A DNA stretch of 64,000 bases from Simiduia agarivorans SA1 = DSM 21679 (GTDB lineage: Bacteria; Pseudomonadota; Gammaproteobacteria; Pseudomonadales; Cellvibrionaceae), in assembly GCF_000305785.2 (NCBI RefSeq), contig NC_018868.3, positions 4,200,270 to 4,264,269 on the forward strand, in the 5' to 3' direction. Below, piece after piece: positions 47,478-56,755 of the stretch. The position numbers and the translations under genes were made by a program. Position 1 is the first letter of the stretch. Each line of letters begins with the position of its first letter. The notes under the pieces were generated by a model, which saw only the letters and a program-made list of their open reading frames with translations, searched no databases and was not told the DNA's origin.

Positions 47478-48057
47478 CTGATGTGCCCTCCGCCTTGGAC
47501 CTGGAGGGCGGGGTCGACCGCCGGCCGCCAATTAACAGAAGCACCGCAACCGCGGCAGTAAAAATCACCGTCACTTCTCCCAGGGTATCGAAACCGCGAT
47601 AACTCGCGAGCACGGCGGTGACGATGTTGGGCACGCCGGTGTCCTTCATGGCGTTTTCAATGTAGTACTGGGCAACGTGGGTTTGCGCTGGTGCGTCGGG
47701 GGCGCCAAAGCCGGGAATATCCCAGGTGCCGTACACCAGTGCAGCGCCGGTAACCGTCACCACCAACAAAGGCAGCCAGGGCTTGTGGCCGCGCGGCGCT
47801 TCCTCAAAGCTGGGCTTTTCCGCGTGTTTGGTCAGGGCCAGTGTGGCCAGCATCAACACCGTGGAAATGCCGGCGCCCACGGCGGCTTCGGTAAAGGCCA
47901 CATCGGGTGCATCCATCACCACAAACAGGCCCGCGGAAAGCAGGCTGAATATCCCGAACAGCATGACAATGGCGAACAGGTTTGTCATGCGCACGATGGC
48001 AATGGCGGTAATGACGAGAAAAGAAAGCAGGGTAAAATCGATGACAATATCAATCAT
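47467..48057 (-). CDS. DUF4040/MbhD-like antiporter subunit (equivalent to the MnhA C-terminus)
   Basis: This 196-residue membrane protein has the DUF4040 pattern near the N-terminus (DAPDVAFTEAAVGAGISTVLML, about residues 49-70). An MbhE-like part follows (NIVTAVLASYRGFDTLGEVTVIFTAAVAVLLL, about 148-180). In standard Mrp operons these pieces form the C-terminal part of the large MnhA; here they are a separate gene. It overlaps mnhG by eight bases and mnhB by eleven. Confidence 0.87.
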   Translation of the reverse strand: MIDIVIDFTLLSFLVITAIAIVRMTNLFAIVMLFGIFSLLSAGLFVVMDAPDVAFTEAAVGAGISTVLMLATLALTKHAEKPSFEEAPRGHKPWLPLLVVTVTGAALVYGTWDIPGFGAPDAPAQTHVAQYYIENAMKDTGVPNIVTAVLASYRGFDTLGEVTVIFTAAVAVLLLIGGRRSTPPSRSKAEGTSDEA

Positions 48058-48379
48058 GGTGAGGAACTCCCGCCGGCTCGTCGCCTTCCAGCCTTGGTTT
48101 CAGGCCGCTATGCATTGCTGCGCTGGCCAGAGCATGGGACGCAGTCGGGCTGGTAAAAAACAGGAACATAAAAATCATGCCCAGTTTAAATGCCGCGAGA
48201 CTCCAACCCGCCTGCAATGCCAGACCGGTAAGGATCAACATGGCGCACAAGGTATCGGTAATACCGCCGGCATGCAGGCGTGTGTAAAAATCAGGAAAAC
48301 GGTGGATTCCGATGCCGCCGAGGATGCCAAGCGCGCCACCGGTCAACAGGAGAATCCAACTCAGAATGTCGATGATCAC
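48050..48379 (-). CDS. mnhG: Mnh/Mrp antiporter subunit G
   Basis: This 109-residue, three-helix protein has the MnhG motif GGIGIHRFPDFYTRLHAGGITDT (about residues 20-42) and FFTSPTASHALASAA. The start is a GTG at 48379 with AAGGAG six bases upstream; the frame is open to 48460 but that would overlap mnhF. Confidence 0.92.
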   Translation of the reverse strand: MIIDILSWILLLTGGALGILGGIGIHRFPDFYTRLHAGGITDTLCAMLILTGLALQAGWSLAAFKLGMIFMFLFFTSPTASHALASAAMHSGLKPRLEGDEPAGVPHHD

Positions 48380-48389
48380 GGGCTGCTCC

Positions 48390-48674
48390 TTAAATGATTC
48401 CGCTGTCTTTGTCGCTGGAGCCGTGAAAATTACCCCGGGTGACCAATTTAAGCGCCGCAATCACGCCGATAAAGTTGATGAGCGCATAAACCAGCGCGAT
48501 ATCCAGCAAATCGGCGCGGTCGGACAGAAATGCAAGCACGGCGATCAACAGCACGGTTTTGGTGCCAAACATGTTGGCGGCGGCAATACGGTCGTAGGTG
48601 GTGGGCCCGGCCAATGCGCGCGCAAGCGCCAGGCCGATGGTAACGAGAATTGCTAAGGTGACGGCAATGAACAT
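48390..48674 (-). CDS. mnhF: Mnh/Mrp antiporter subunit F
   Basis: This 94-residue protein has the MnhF pattern RALAGPTTYDRIAAANMFGTKTV (about 19-41), DLLDIALVYALINFIG, and three helices. It starts two bases after mnhE and ends ten bases before the mnhG GTG. Confidence 0.93.
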   Translation of the reverse strand: MFIAVTLAILVTIGLALARALAGPTTYDRIAAANMFGTKTVLLIAVLAFLSDRADLLDIALVYALINFIGVIAALKLVTRGNFHGSSDKDSGII

Positions 48675-48676
48675 GG

Positions 48677-49150
48677 TTAGTTGAATTCCCGCTTGGAAAT
48701 TTCCTCCGCCATTTCGCCGGAGCCGATGTCTTCGGCAGCGGCATCGCTGAGGGCATGAATGGTCAGTTTTTCTTTGGAAAAGCCGATGGTAACGGTGCCG
48801 GGAGTCAGCGTAATAGAATTGGCATACATCACCGCTGCGAGATCGGAAGCCAGCGGCTGGGGGATTTCAATCAATTGCGGGCTGATCTTTGCGCCGCGCC
48901 ATCCCAGGATTCGCCGGACCACATTGTAGTTGGCGATGAGGATTTTTTTTAACAGATAAAGATAAAAGCCCGGAAATTTCGTCGTCAGATGGATCGGGTA
49001 GCTTTCGTGATCGATCACGTTCATCCGCTGTGCCAGGAACGCGGTGAGCGCGATGGAGGCTGCACCCAGCACCAACAGTAAAGGTTCCAGATGCCCCGAC
49101 AGGAGAATCCAGAAAATAAACAGTAGTACGATGTAGCTGTAAGACTTCAT
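48677..49150 (-). CDS. mnhE: Mnh/Mrp antiporter subunit E
   Basis: This 157-residue subunit is the first gene of the antiporter operon. It has N-terminal membrane helices, the segment VVRRILGWRGAKISPQLIEIPQP and MYANSITLTPGTVTIGF, hallmarks of MnhE. The ATG at 49150 follows TAGGACA; the frame is open to 49264 without support. The gene order E-F-G-(DUF4040)-B-C-D-D-x-D is compact, with most joints overlapping. Confidence 0.92.
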   Translation of the reverse strand: MKSYSYIVLLFIFWILLSGHLEPLLLVLGAASIALTAFLAQRMNVIDHESYPIHLTTKFPGFYLYLLKKILIANYNVVRRILGWRGAKISPQLIEIPQPLASDLAAVMYANSITLTPGTVTIGFSKEKLTIHALSDAAAEDIGSGEMAEEISKREFN

Positions 49151-49459
49151 CCAGTGTCCTATTGTTATTGGCAATCCCGAATTATTATTGTTAATCCTGA
49201 ATGCCTCAGGGATTGTACTGAGAAACGCTCCGTATGTCGAAAGGGCGCCTCCGAGCCTGTTCAATGGCCAAGCCTTGCCTTATTTATAGTTGCTGGCGAG
49301 CCCCGTGTCGAGATGGCGCGGTCTGACTTTCTACTACGTACCTTAGCGTCAAATCCTCTAATCAGACATCACAAGCAGGTAAAAAAGGGGCAGGAAGGGA
49401 AAGCACCGGGCGTTATTTGAAGGCGGGCGACGAAGGTGTCACACGAGGTTGGCGGGCGG

Positions 49460-50491
49460 CTAGATGCCCAACTCGATTTTGTCCAGTGCAGCAATCCGGA
49501 CCAGCTCTGGCCCGTTAAAATACTGCTGTCGCAGATCGGCAATCAGCATGGGATCCAGTGGTTTCGTGCTGAGCATGGGGGCTAATGCCATCCGGTAGTT
49601 GGCAACGCGTGCTTGCCATTGCGCACGCGCCTGGTCGCGCTCGTTCAGCCGGTGGGCCAGGTCTGGTCCCAAGTGCTCAATGCGGCTTTGTTCAATCGAT
49701 TGCACCGGGTCGGCATTGAGTTGTTCGTCCACCGCCAGCACGGCCATCAATTGTTGGTGCGCCTCGTTGCCCGAGAGCCGGATCAGTGTGTTTTCCACCT
49801 GCTGTAACTGGTGTTGGCGTTGCTGCGCGGTGAGCGTGCTGTCGGTATTGATGGCCAGGCGCTCCAGCATGGCCTGTTCAATCAGGTCGTCATTGCCAAA
49901 CAGTGCGGCACTTTGTTCTCTGGTAAACAGCAATGCACGCGCCTGGTATTCAGCCTGCTTCATCGATTGGATTGTTTCAAGGCTGAAGGCGCCGTCGATC
50001 GCCAGTGCCTGATAATCCTGCCGGATGACCCCGACCTGATTGCGGAACTGAATATAGGCTTCAAGCAGCGCTTCGGCTTCTGCCAATGCAGCGCCCTGCA
50101 GCTGCAGGTCCAGCTGATGCTTGATGCGAACCACTACCTGTTCAAGGTTTTCTTCGCCCAGCGCCGACAGATAGTGCTCGAACAGCAAACGCAGTTGTGT
50201 GTCTACCACCAGTGCGCCTTCCGCGGTGACATTCAGCGGCGATGGGGCAGGCACATCGCTGAGCGAGGCCGGAAGGGTTTCAATAAACTGTTGGCGGGCG
50301 GCAGCGGCCGGATCGGCTTCCTTCATCTGAGGCGTCACTGTCTCTGGCATCAGAAGCACCGGTTTGGTTGGTTGCGCGGTGGCTGCCAATGCATCTGAGT
50401 CAGCAAGCGACGAATGGCTGCCCGGTTGAATCCACAGCCACAGGCTGCAGGCGGTGAATAAACCTGCCGCAGCAATCCAAGGTTTTTTCAT
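49460..50491 (-). CDS. lifO: Lipase-specific foldase (lipase chaperone, Lif)
   Basis: This 343-residue foldase is anchored in the inner membrane by an N-terminal helix (about residues 5-22) and folds the secreted lipase in the periplasm. The Lif motif near residue 105 reads RLLFEHYLSAL, a variant of the RxxFDYxLSA pattern with Glu-His for Asp-Tyr. The rest is a long helical arm rich in Gln, Ala and Leu. It follows the lipase gene by 53 bases on the minus strand, the standard order. Confidence 0.9.
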   Translation of the reverse strand: MKKPWIAAAGLFTACSLWLWIQPGSHSSLADSDALAATAQPTKPVLLMPETVTPQMKEADPAAAARQQFIETLPASLSDVPAPSPLNVTAEGALVVDTQLRLLFEHYLSALGEENLEQVVVRIKHQLDLQLQGAALAEAEALLEAYIQFRNQVGVIRQDYQALAIDGAFSLETIQSMKQAEYQARALLFTREQSAALFGNDDLIEQAMLERLAINTDSTLTAQQRQHQLQQVENTLIRLSGNEAHQQLMAVLAVDEQLNADPVQSIEQSRIEHLGPDLAHRLNERDQARAQWQARVANYRMALAPMLSTKPLDPMLIADLRQQYFNGPELVRIAALDKIELGI

Positions 50492-50544
50492 GAGACTTGT
50501 CCGGTGAGCACGGGGCGGGCCCCGCGCTGTGTTTCATGTCAGGG

Positions 50545-51534
50545 TTACAGACCCGCCGATTTCAGGCGCCGGGCGTGGGAGACATAGAGCTGCACCGGGT
50601 TGGTGGACCAGAGGCCGCGCAGACCGAACATGCCATTGACTTCGTCGGTATGGTTCAGGGTGTAGTCATCGCGAATCACCTTGCCCATGTGAGAGGAGCA
50701 ACGCCCCACCAGGCCATCATTGGACTCGCCAATCGCCAGCCAGGTAATACCGAGCAGTGCATCGGCCGGGTCCAGCACGTTGGAATCAAAGGCCGGAGTG
50801 TAAATACCGCTCCATGAATAGTAACGCACGCCATTGACCTGATGGGCACCGTCGTTGACGGAATAGTCTTTGACATAGTTTGGCCACCACCAGGAACCGG
50901 CGTTGTAGCTGGGGGTATTCCTGCAGCTGCCCTGGCGCAGGCCTTGAGGAAAGCGCGCATTGAAGGCTAAGGCGCCCTGCGTGTTGAGAGATTCGAGTGC
51001 ACCCATGGCATTCTGTTGCTGTGAGCTGTCGCCAGAAAGCGCTGCCAGCAAGGCGCCCACGGCATTACCGATGGCCATGGCGGTGCCCTCCAGTGGCGAG
51101 TCTTTCAGCAGATCCGCGACCGGCGAACCGAAATGGGGTGAACCCACCGATGTGACGGACGCCACCAGGTCGGGACGCACCGATGCCACATAGCGCGCGG
51201 TGGCACCGCCCTGCGAATGTCCGATGAGATTGACTTTTTGTGCGCCAGTCACTGCCAGCAGGTTTTCAACGTAGGCCAAAAGCTGTTCGCCGCGCGCTTC
51301 ATTACTGGCGAAGGCTGTGACCTGCGGTGTATAGACGCTGGTGGCGCCCACATCGCGCAAGGCGCTTTTTACACCGTAAAAATAGTCGGCCAGAATGCTG
51401 TCGAATCCGGACAGACCGTGCACTAAAACAATCGGGTGCTGGGTCCGGCCAGAGGTGTCGGCAGCGTGGGCGATGGATACAGAAAAAATAAGCGATGTGA
51501 AAAAACCAAACAGTAAAGTAGGGATGCGTTTCAT
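50545..51534 (-). CDS. lipA: Secreted triacylglycerol lipase (family I.1/I.2)
   Basis: This 329-residue lipase has a signal peptide (cut near AHAA, residue 25), the oxyanion segment VLVHGLSGFDS, catalytic Ser107 in GHSQGG, a Cys pair for a disulfide (GSCRNTP and GRCSSHMG), catalytic Asp in SNDGLVG and His in LNHTDEVN. These are marks of Pseudomonas-type lipases that need a foldase and type II secretion. The foldase is adjacent; secretion genes are not in the window. Confidence 0.93.
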   Translation of the reverse strand: MKRIPTLLFGFFTSLIFSVSIAHAADTSGRTQHPIVLVHGLSGFDSILADYFYGVKSALRDVGATSVYTPQVTAFASNEARGEQLLAYVENLLAVTGAQKVNLIGHSQGGATARYVASVRPDLVASVTSVGSPHFGSPVADLLKDSPLEGTAMAIGNAVGALLAALSGDSSQQQNAMGALESLNTQGALAFNARFPQGLRQGSCRNTPSYNAGSWWWPNYVKDYSVNDGAHQVNGVRYYSWSGIYTPAFDSNVLDPADALLGITWLAIGESNDGLVGRCSSHMGKVIRDDYTLNHTDEVNGMFGLRGLWSTNPVQLYVSHARRLKSAGL

Positions 51535-52014
51535 GAGGGGGCCTGTTTTATTGCTTTTATTCTATTAGGCACAGGGCGGATGGGGCCGCACTGTGTCATT
51601 GCTCTACTCCCTTAGCGCCCGGGTACTTATTGCACCTCTGTTGCCGTGGTTCACCCCTTTGTGGCCGGTGTTAGCCGGCGCTACATCTGCACAAACCATC
51701 CACGGTGGTCGCGAGAAAGTGGTTTAACACTAGTCAGCTGCAGCGCCACTCACAATTGGATAACGGAAAAATCTGTGACCTGTAAGTCATTGTTACCAAA
51801 GGAAACTTTGACTGTTTGGTCATGAAAGTCTTTGCAGTATTCAGGTGACAAGTAACAAATTGGATAGGAACTTCCGTACCATCTGAGGCCGGTTTTTTCT
51901 TCGGGCCGACCATGTCGTTGCATGGCATGTGCGTGCAATACAGGTGCGCAGCCAGATCGTAATTCACGGGAAGTCTGGTTAGTATTGGCCGGCATTGAAT
52001 TTCAGGAATTGAAC
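51535..52014. other. 480-base intergenic region without a recognised gene
   Basis: It separates divergent lipA and ltaE. Short open frames exist but have no family character or good ribosome-binding sites. AATTGGATA occurs twice, at about 51754 and 51859. It presumably holds both promoters, but none could be assigned with confidence. Confidence 0.6.
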
Positions 52015-53028
52015 ATGGCTGACTTCCGCTCCGATACAGTGACACAACCTTGCCAGCACATGCGCCACCTTATGGCCATCGCCGAGGTGGGAGATGATGT
52101 CTATGGCGATGACCCCAGCGTTAACAGGCTGGAGGCCTGGGCGGCAGAGCGGCATGGGTTTGAGGCGGCGCTGTTTGTGAGCTCGGGCACGCAGGCCAAT
52201 TTGCTGGGCATACTGAGTCACTGCCAGCGGGGAGACGAATATTTGTGCGGTCAGGAAGCGCACAATTATCGTTATGAGGCGGGTGGCGCGGCCGTGTTGG
52301 GCTCGGTTCAACCGCAACCGATTGAAAACCTGCCCGACGGTACCTTGCCATTCGACAAGCTTGAAAAGGCGATCAAACCCGACGACAGTCATTTCGCCAG
52401 AACCCGCCTGCTGAGCCTGGAAAACACCATTGGTGGCAAAGTCCTGCCGTTGGATTACCTTAAGGCCGCGCGCCAATTTGCCGATAAACACGGGCTGGCA
52501 TTGCACCTGGATGGCGCGCGCGTTTATAACGCCGCGGTGGCATCGGGTGTGGACGTGACCGAGATCGCCCGGCCTTTTGATTCCATCACTGTGTGCTTGT
52601 CCAAGGGCCTGGGCGCGCCAGTGGGATCATTGCTGTTGGGCGAAAAGGCGTTTATCCAGCGCGCCCGGCGTTTGCGCAAAATGCTCGGCGGCGGCATGCG
52701 TCAGGCCGGCATACTGGCGGTGGCGGGCCAATATGCGCTGGAAAACAATGTGGCCCGGTTGGCAGAGGATCACGCCAACGCCCGTTTTCTGGCTGAGGGT
52801 CTCAATCAGCTGGATGGCTTCAGCACAGACGCTTATGCGGTGCACACCAATATTGTTTTCGTGGATGTGGCGCCGGCAGTGGATATGCAAGCCATTGCGC
52901 GCGAACTAGCACAACAAAATCTGATTGTCTCACCGGGTTATCAGGGCATGCGCCTGGTGACCCATAAAGACATTGCCCGCGCGGATGTGGAACGGTTGCT
53001 GGCCATTCTGGCCCGGCTGGTTGCCTGA
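52015..53028 (+). CDS. ltaE: Low-specificity L-threonine aldolase
   Basis: This 337-residue PLP enzyme cleaves threonine or allo-threonine to glycine and acetaldehyde. Marks are FRSDTVTQP at the start, GDDVYGDDPSVNRLE, SSGTQANL, HLDGARVYNAAVA and the PLP-lysine in CLSKGLGAPVGS (about residue 200). The ATG at 52015 with CAGGA upstream is chosen over the open frame to 51922. It converges with the PepSY gene. Confidence 0.93.
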   Translation: MADFRSDTVTQPCQHMRHLMAIAEVGDDVYGDDPSVNRLEAWAAERHGFEAALFVSSGTQANLLGILSHCQRGDEYLCGQEAHNYRYEAGGAAVLGSVQPQPIENLPDGTLPFDKLEKAIKPDDSHFARTRLLSLENTIGGKVLPLDYLKAARQFADKHGLALHLDGARVYNAAVASGVDVTEIARPFDSITVCLSKGLGAPVGSLLLGEKAFIQRARRLRKMLGGGMRQAGILAVAGQYALENNVARLAEDHANARFLAEGLNQLDGFSTDAYAVHTNIVFVDVAPAVDMQAIARELAQQNLIVSPGYQGMRLVTHKDIARADVERLLAILARLVA

Positions 53029-53088
53029 AATATCACGCCCGAACTTTATCGTTGCGGGCGTGAGCGGGCGCCATTGTTTGCCCAACGT

Positions 53089-54219
53089 TTAACTCTGTAC
53101 CCATGCAGTGGGGGCATTGGTACTGGTCTCCAAACGTTTCTGTTTAGCCCTTGCTCGTTGTTTGCGCCGCTTCCACCAGAGCGTTACGCCGGTGAGCGCA
53201 AGAATCAATGGCGACAGGCCCAACAGACACCAGAGCACTTTGGAAAACAGGCCGGCAAAATCACCGAAGTGCAGCCGCCGGTAGCTGTCAATCACATGGG
53301 CACCAAGGCCTGCATCGCGAATGTCGTAACTGCCCAGCTGTTCGCCGGTGGAGGCGGAAAAACTTACAGTGCTGGAGTATTCACTGGTGAGAATGTTGCC
53401 TGTGGGCACGTCGCCCCACAGGGTGATATTCGCGCCCGGCTCCCAGGGCAGTGACATATAGGTCACGGTGAAATCCTCGATGCTATTCTCGGCGCGCGCG
53501 CGCAAATCATCGAAGGAAAGCGCATCGCTGTACAAGCGCTCCTGCATCAGGTGATGCTCAAAGCCATCTGCATGTTCCTGGTATTCGTGCAACAGCCCGG
53601 CAATGGTCCACCAGCCCCCGGTAAACGCGAGAATCACCAGCACGGGCGCACTCACGATCCCGACCATTTTGTGGAGGTCGGAGAAATACACCACCAGCCT
53701 GCTACTCCAACGCAGCGTGAAAAAATTCCGCCAGAATTTCCGGTGCAGATAGAAACCGGTAAGGCCGAGTATCAGCAGGGCAATGGCAAACAGGCTGGCA
53801 GCAAAGGCGCCAGGCTCTTCCAGCAAGAAGGTGTAGTGCAATTCCAGCAGCCAGTCGGTGAGGTAGTGATCGTGCGGCTTGGGTTCCGACAACAGTTGGC
53901 CAGTGTAGGGGTTAAGATGCAGATACGACCATTCACTGGTGCCTTTTTCCATCACATAGGCGAGATCAGCCCGACCCGGGTCCAGCGATAGCAGCCAACC
54001 CACGGCTTCATAGTCGGGATGGGTCTGATTGATGGTGGCGAGCAGCCTGTCCAACGGCAGGCGTTGTTCTGCGGGTTGAACACGTACTTTGTCTTCCATT
54101 AACAGGGTGTCAATTTCGTGCTTGAACACCAACAGGCTGCCTGTAATACAAATAACCAATAGCGGGATGAACGCGAATAACGCCGCCCAGCTGTGAATTT
54201 TGAACAGTGATTTGTTCAC
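53089..54219 (-). CDS. PepSY-associated membrane protein (PiuB-like)
   Basis: This 376-residue inner-membrane protein has the PepSY_TM layout. The first helix follows a HSWAALFAFIPLLVICITGSLL segment (about 8-30), then comes a PepSY-like periplasmic part, a central helix pair and a last helix near 335-355, with a basic tail. Such proteins accompany siderophore receptors and are thought to act as ferric-siderophore reductases. The start is a GTG at 54219. It lies 75 bases after the receptor gene on the same strand, with a terminator-like hairpin between. Confidence 0.88.
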   Translation of the reverse strand: MNKSLFKIHSWAALFAFIPLLVICITGSLLVFKHEIDTLLMEDKVRVQPAEQRLPLDRLLATINQTHPDYEAVGWLLSLDPGRADLAYVMEKGTSEWSYLHLNPYTGQLLSEPKPHDHYLTDWLLELHYTFLLEEPGAFAASLFAIALLILGLTGFYLHRKFWRNFFTLRWSSRLVVYFSDLHKMVGIVSAPVLVILAFTGGWWTIAGLLHEYQEHADGFEHHLMQERLYSDALSFDDLRARAENSIEDFTVTYMSLPWEPGANITLWGDVPTGNILTSEYSSTVSFSASTGEQLGSYDIRDAGLGAHVIDSYRRLHFGDFAGLFSKVLWCLLGLSPLILALTGVTLWWKRRKQRARAKQKRLETSTNAPTAWVQS

Positions 54220-54252
54220 TTTTTTGCCTCAGAATGCAGTTTTTCAGAAAGT

Positions 54253-54277
54253 CAAAAAGGGGGCAGTGCCCCCTTTA
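54253..54277 (-). terminator. Terminator/attenuator between receptor and PepSY gene
   Basis: Stem AAAGGGGGC / GCCCCCTTT with a three-base loop; on the minus strand it is followed by TTTTT. It may lower expression of the second gene. Confidence 0.75.
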
Positions 54278-54294
54278 TTGATCCGTGGTGAGTA

Positions 54295-56415
54295 TCAGAA
54301 CTGCCAACGCGCGCTCAGTGTGGCGGTGCGTGGCGCGGCGTACCAGGCCTGCTCGTATTTCACCGAATTGAAATATTTTTCGTTGGTGAGGTTGTCCACA
54401 TTCAATGCCAGCGTCAGGTCTTCAACCACCTCGTAGAAGCCGTGCAGGCCCAAGACGGTGTAGCTGTCCTGCTTGATGCGGCCGAAGCCAGATTCATAGT
54501 AAATGTCGTCTTGCCAGCGCAAGGAAGCGCCGGTGGTCAGGCGTTCCATGGGTTGCCAGCTCAACAGCATTTTCACTGTGTTGCGTGGAATAAACGTGCG
54601 GGCATCTTCACCCTGCTGGTCTTTCATATTGAGGTGGGTGGCACCCGCCTGCAACGACAGGGTGTCGGTGATGTTGCCTGAAAATTCAATTTCTATGCCC
54701 TCGGACTCCACATCCACACCGCGGTAAATGGCGTAAGTGAAATCGTCGGAGTAATCGGTGTCGTCAATGCCATCGCCGTCGCCGTATTCTTTGAATTCCT
54801 GCAGGTTGGATTGTTCGGTGCGGAACAGGGCCAGAGACAGCAGGCTTGAATCAAAGGATTTTTTCAGACCGATTTCGTAGCTCTTGCCTTCGGCCGAGCC
54901 GAGCGACTGGATGTCTTCGCCCAGCACATACTGCGGCTGGTAAATGTCGCTGTAGCTGGCGTAGGCGTTGAGCCCGTCTACCAGCTCCCAGGTAACGCCC
55001 ACATAGGGGCTGGAACCGTCTTCGTCGCTGTTGGTGGAGACGCCGTAGCTCACGCCTTCGTTGGTGTAATCCACCGCGTTAAAACCGAGAATCAGGTTCA
55101 GGTTTTCGGTGACGGCCAATCGCACCGAACCATACACGCGGTTCAGATCGATATCCTGATGGGCGGCAAGGTAGGGCGCATCGAACGTGGGGCGCGCGAC
55201 TTCGGTGCCGGTCCAGCCGGGGAATGCCGGCATGGGTTGGAAACCCGTGAGTGCGCTGTGGGCAAAGGCTTCGGATGCGCTACGCGCGGTTGAAACGCCC
55301 AGGTTAACGCTGTGTTCCTGTCCCCAGGCTTCAAAGCTGCCCTGCAGGTTGGCATCGAGGATGCGCTCTTTGCGGTTGTCATCGTACTTGCCGGGATAGC
55401 TTAAGAGACCAAGGCCCGTGTCCGGATCGAGACCGGTATTGGAGTAGATGTAAAACAGTTCGGAATTTTCTTTGTACACGTTGTGCATGCCGGTGGCGGT
55501 CAGGCGCCAGTCGTCACTCAGCTGCCAGCCCAATTCCACGAAGGCTTCATCGCGCGATGTGTTCCAGTGCGTCCAATCCATGCTGGTGCTGGTAGACACC
55601 GGATAATCGGCCTGGGTGCCATCGTTGTAGATCACCGGCAGCGCGCCCCAGAGTACGCCGTCGCTGTCGTAATCCTGGCGTGTGTAGCCAGCAGACAGCG
55701 TGAGGGTATCGGTGAGCTGGCCATCCACGATCACCGAGCCCAATGCCCGGTCATTTTCATTAAGATCAACCCAGCTGTCGCTTTCGGCGTAGACGCCCAC
55801 GAGGCGCGTGGCCCAGCTGCCGGATTCGGTCAGCGGGGTGGAAATATCCACCTCGGCGCGGCGATGGCCGTAGGTCCCCACGCTCACGTTGGTGTGGCCC
55901 ATGAATTCATTGGTGGGACGTTTGCGCACATAGTTGACGGTGCCCGAGGGGTTACCCAGGCCGGTGATCAATCCGTTGGACCCTTTGATCACCTCAACCC
56001 GCTCGTACAAAAACGTGTCCAGGTCACCCACCACCAGCGTGCCGAAGGGCATGCCGATGCCGTCGATGTGCATGCTGGTGATGTCAAAACCACGGGCGTT
56101 GTAGTAGGTGCGGTTGGTTTCCGAGCGATCCACGTTTACCCCGGGTGTCATTGCCAGCAGGGTGTTGATGTCTTTCAGGCCGAAGGCTTCGATGGTATCG
56201 GCATCGATAATCGACAGGGATTGCGGCGTATCGAACGCATCCATATCCAGGCCCGTGGCACCGCGGCTTTTGCGGTCGGCGCGGATGGCGGTAATGGTAA
56301 TTTCTTCACTGAAGCCTGCCGTTGATTCGGCGGCCAGAAGCGGGGTGGATTGCAGTGTGAAGCCGGCAATAACGGCGTTGGCGGCCAGAATGGCGCGGTT
56401 CAGGGGCTTTTTCAT
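54295..56415 (-). CDS. TonB-dependent siderophore receptor
   Basis: This 706-residue outer-membrane receptor has a signal peptide (cut near LLAAE, residue 30), a plug domain (DTPQSLSIIDADTIEAFGL, LLAMTPGVNVDRSE, RVEVIKGSNGLITGLGNPSGTVNYV) and a 22-strand barrel ending in RTATLSARWQF with terminal Phe. The plug pattern belongs to ferric-siderophore receptors of the FhuE/FpvA type without a clear signalling extension. The ATG at 56415 is chosen over an open frame to 56643 that would cross the Fur box. The ligand is unknown. Confidence 0.92.
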   Translation of the reverse strand: MKKPLNRAILAANAVIAGFTLQSTPLLAAESTAGFSEEITITAIRADRKSRGATGLDMDAFDTPQSLSIIDADTIEAFGLKDINTLLAMTPGVNVDRSETNRTYYNARGFDITSMHIDGIGMPFGTLVVGDLDTFLYERVEVIKGSNGLITGLGNPSGTVNYVRKRPTNEFMGHTNVSVGTYGHRRAEVDISTPLTESGSWATRLVGVYAESDSWVDLNENDRALGSVIVDGQLTDTLTLSAGYTRQDYDSDGVLWGALPVIYNDGTQADYPVSTSTSMDWTHWNTSRDEAFVELGWQLSDDWRLTATGMHNVYKENSELFYIYSNTGLDPDTGLGLLSYPGKYDDNRKERILDANLQGSFEAWGQEHSVNLGVSTARSASEAFAHSALTGFQPMPAFPGWTGTEVARPTFDAPYLAAHQDIDLNRVYGSVRLAVTENLNLILGFNAVDYTNEGVSYGVSTNSDEDGSSPYVGVTWELVDGLNAYASYSDIYQPQYVLGEDIQSLGSAEGKSYEIGLKKSFDSSLLSLALFRTEQSNLQEFKEYGDGDGIDDTDYSDDFTYAIYRGVDVESEGIEIEFSGNITDTLSLQAGATHLNMKDQQGEDARTFIPRNTVKMLLSWQPMERLTTGASLRWQDDIYYESGFGRIKQDSYTVLGLHGFYEVVEDLTLALNVDNLTNEKYFNSVKYEQAWYAAPRTATLSARWQF

Positions 56416-56755
56416 TGTTTTTTCCGGGGGTTGATGTTTGCAGTGGCCGGCATTGTAGCACCTGCTAATAGTAATGAGAACGGTTATCATTAAATAATGT
56501 GGTCGGTAAGGTATCGATACTGTTTGTGCGAGAAGATGTGTTGATGACGACGAGGGGCTTTTCCGTGAGGTGGTGACAGGACCCGCACCCTGCGTGCGTC
56601 GGAAGAGGCCGAAGTGCATTGCTGAAAACGTTTTTTCGCGCACTGGCTAACAGCCTGTGCATTAATTCGACTGCATTGGTCTTAGCAGTGTTAGCATCAG
56701 CGGATAATCTGGATCGTGGGCGTGGTGCCGTGCGATCTGCCTGAAAGAGGTTGGT
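56416..56755. other. 340-base divergent intergenic region
   Basis: It separates the siderophore receptor (-) from the first FHA gene (+). The left side holds the receptor -10 and a Fur box. The right side should carry the promoter of the FHA/kinase unit; none is clear by eye. No gene is supported. Confidence 0.6.
56452..56492 (-). promoter_or_regulatory. Fur box and promoter of the siderophore receptor
   Basis: ATGAGAACGGTTATCAT at about 56474-56490 lies in a 21-base AT-flanked palindrome (56472-56492) that matches the Fur consensus closely. On the minus strand a TACAAT -10 lies at 56452-56457, so the Fur site covers the -35 region. Iron repression of the receptor, and probably of the PepSY gene, is expected. 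Confidence 0.82.

Noticed and set aside
49154..49420. Plus-strand 88-codon open frame upstream of mnhE
   Set aside because: Lies in an intergenic gap, is antisense to the mnhE leader and has no family character.
51734..52045. Minus-strand 103-codon open frame in the lipA-ltaE gap
   Set aside because: Overlaps the ltaE start, has no ribosome-binding site and no recognisable domain.
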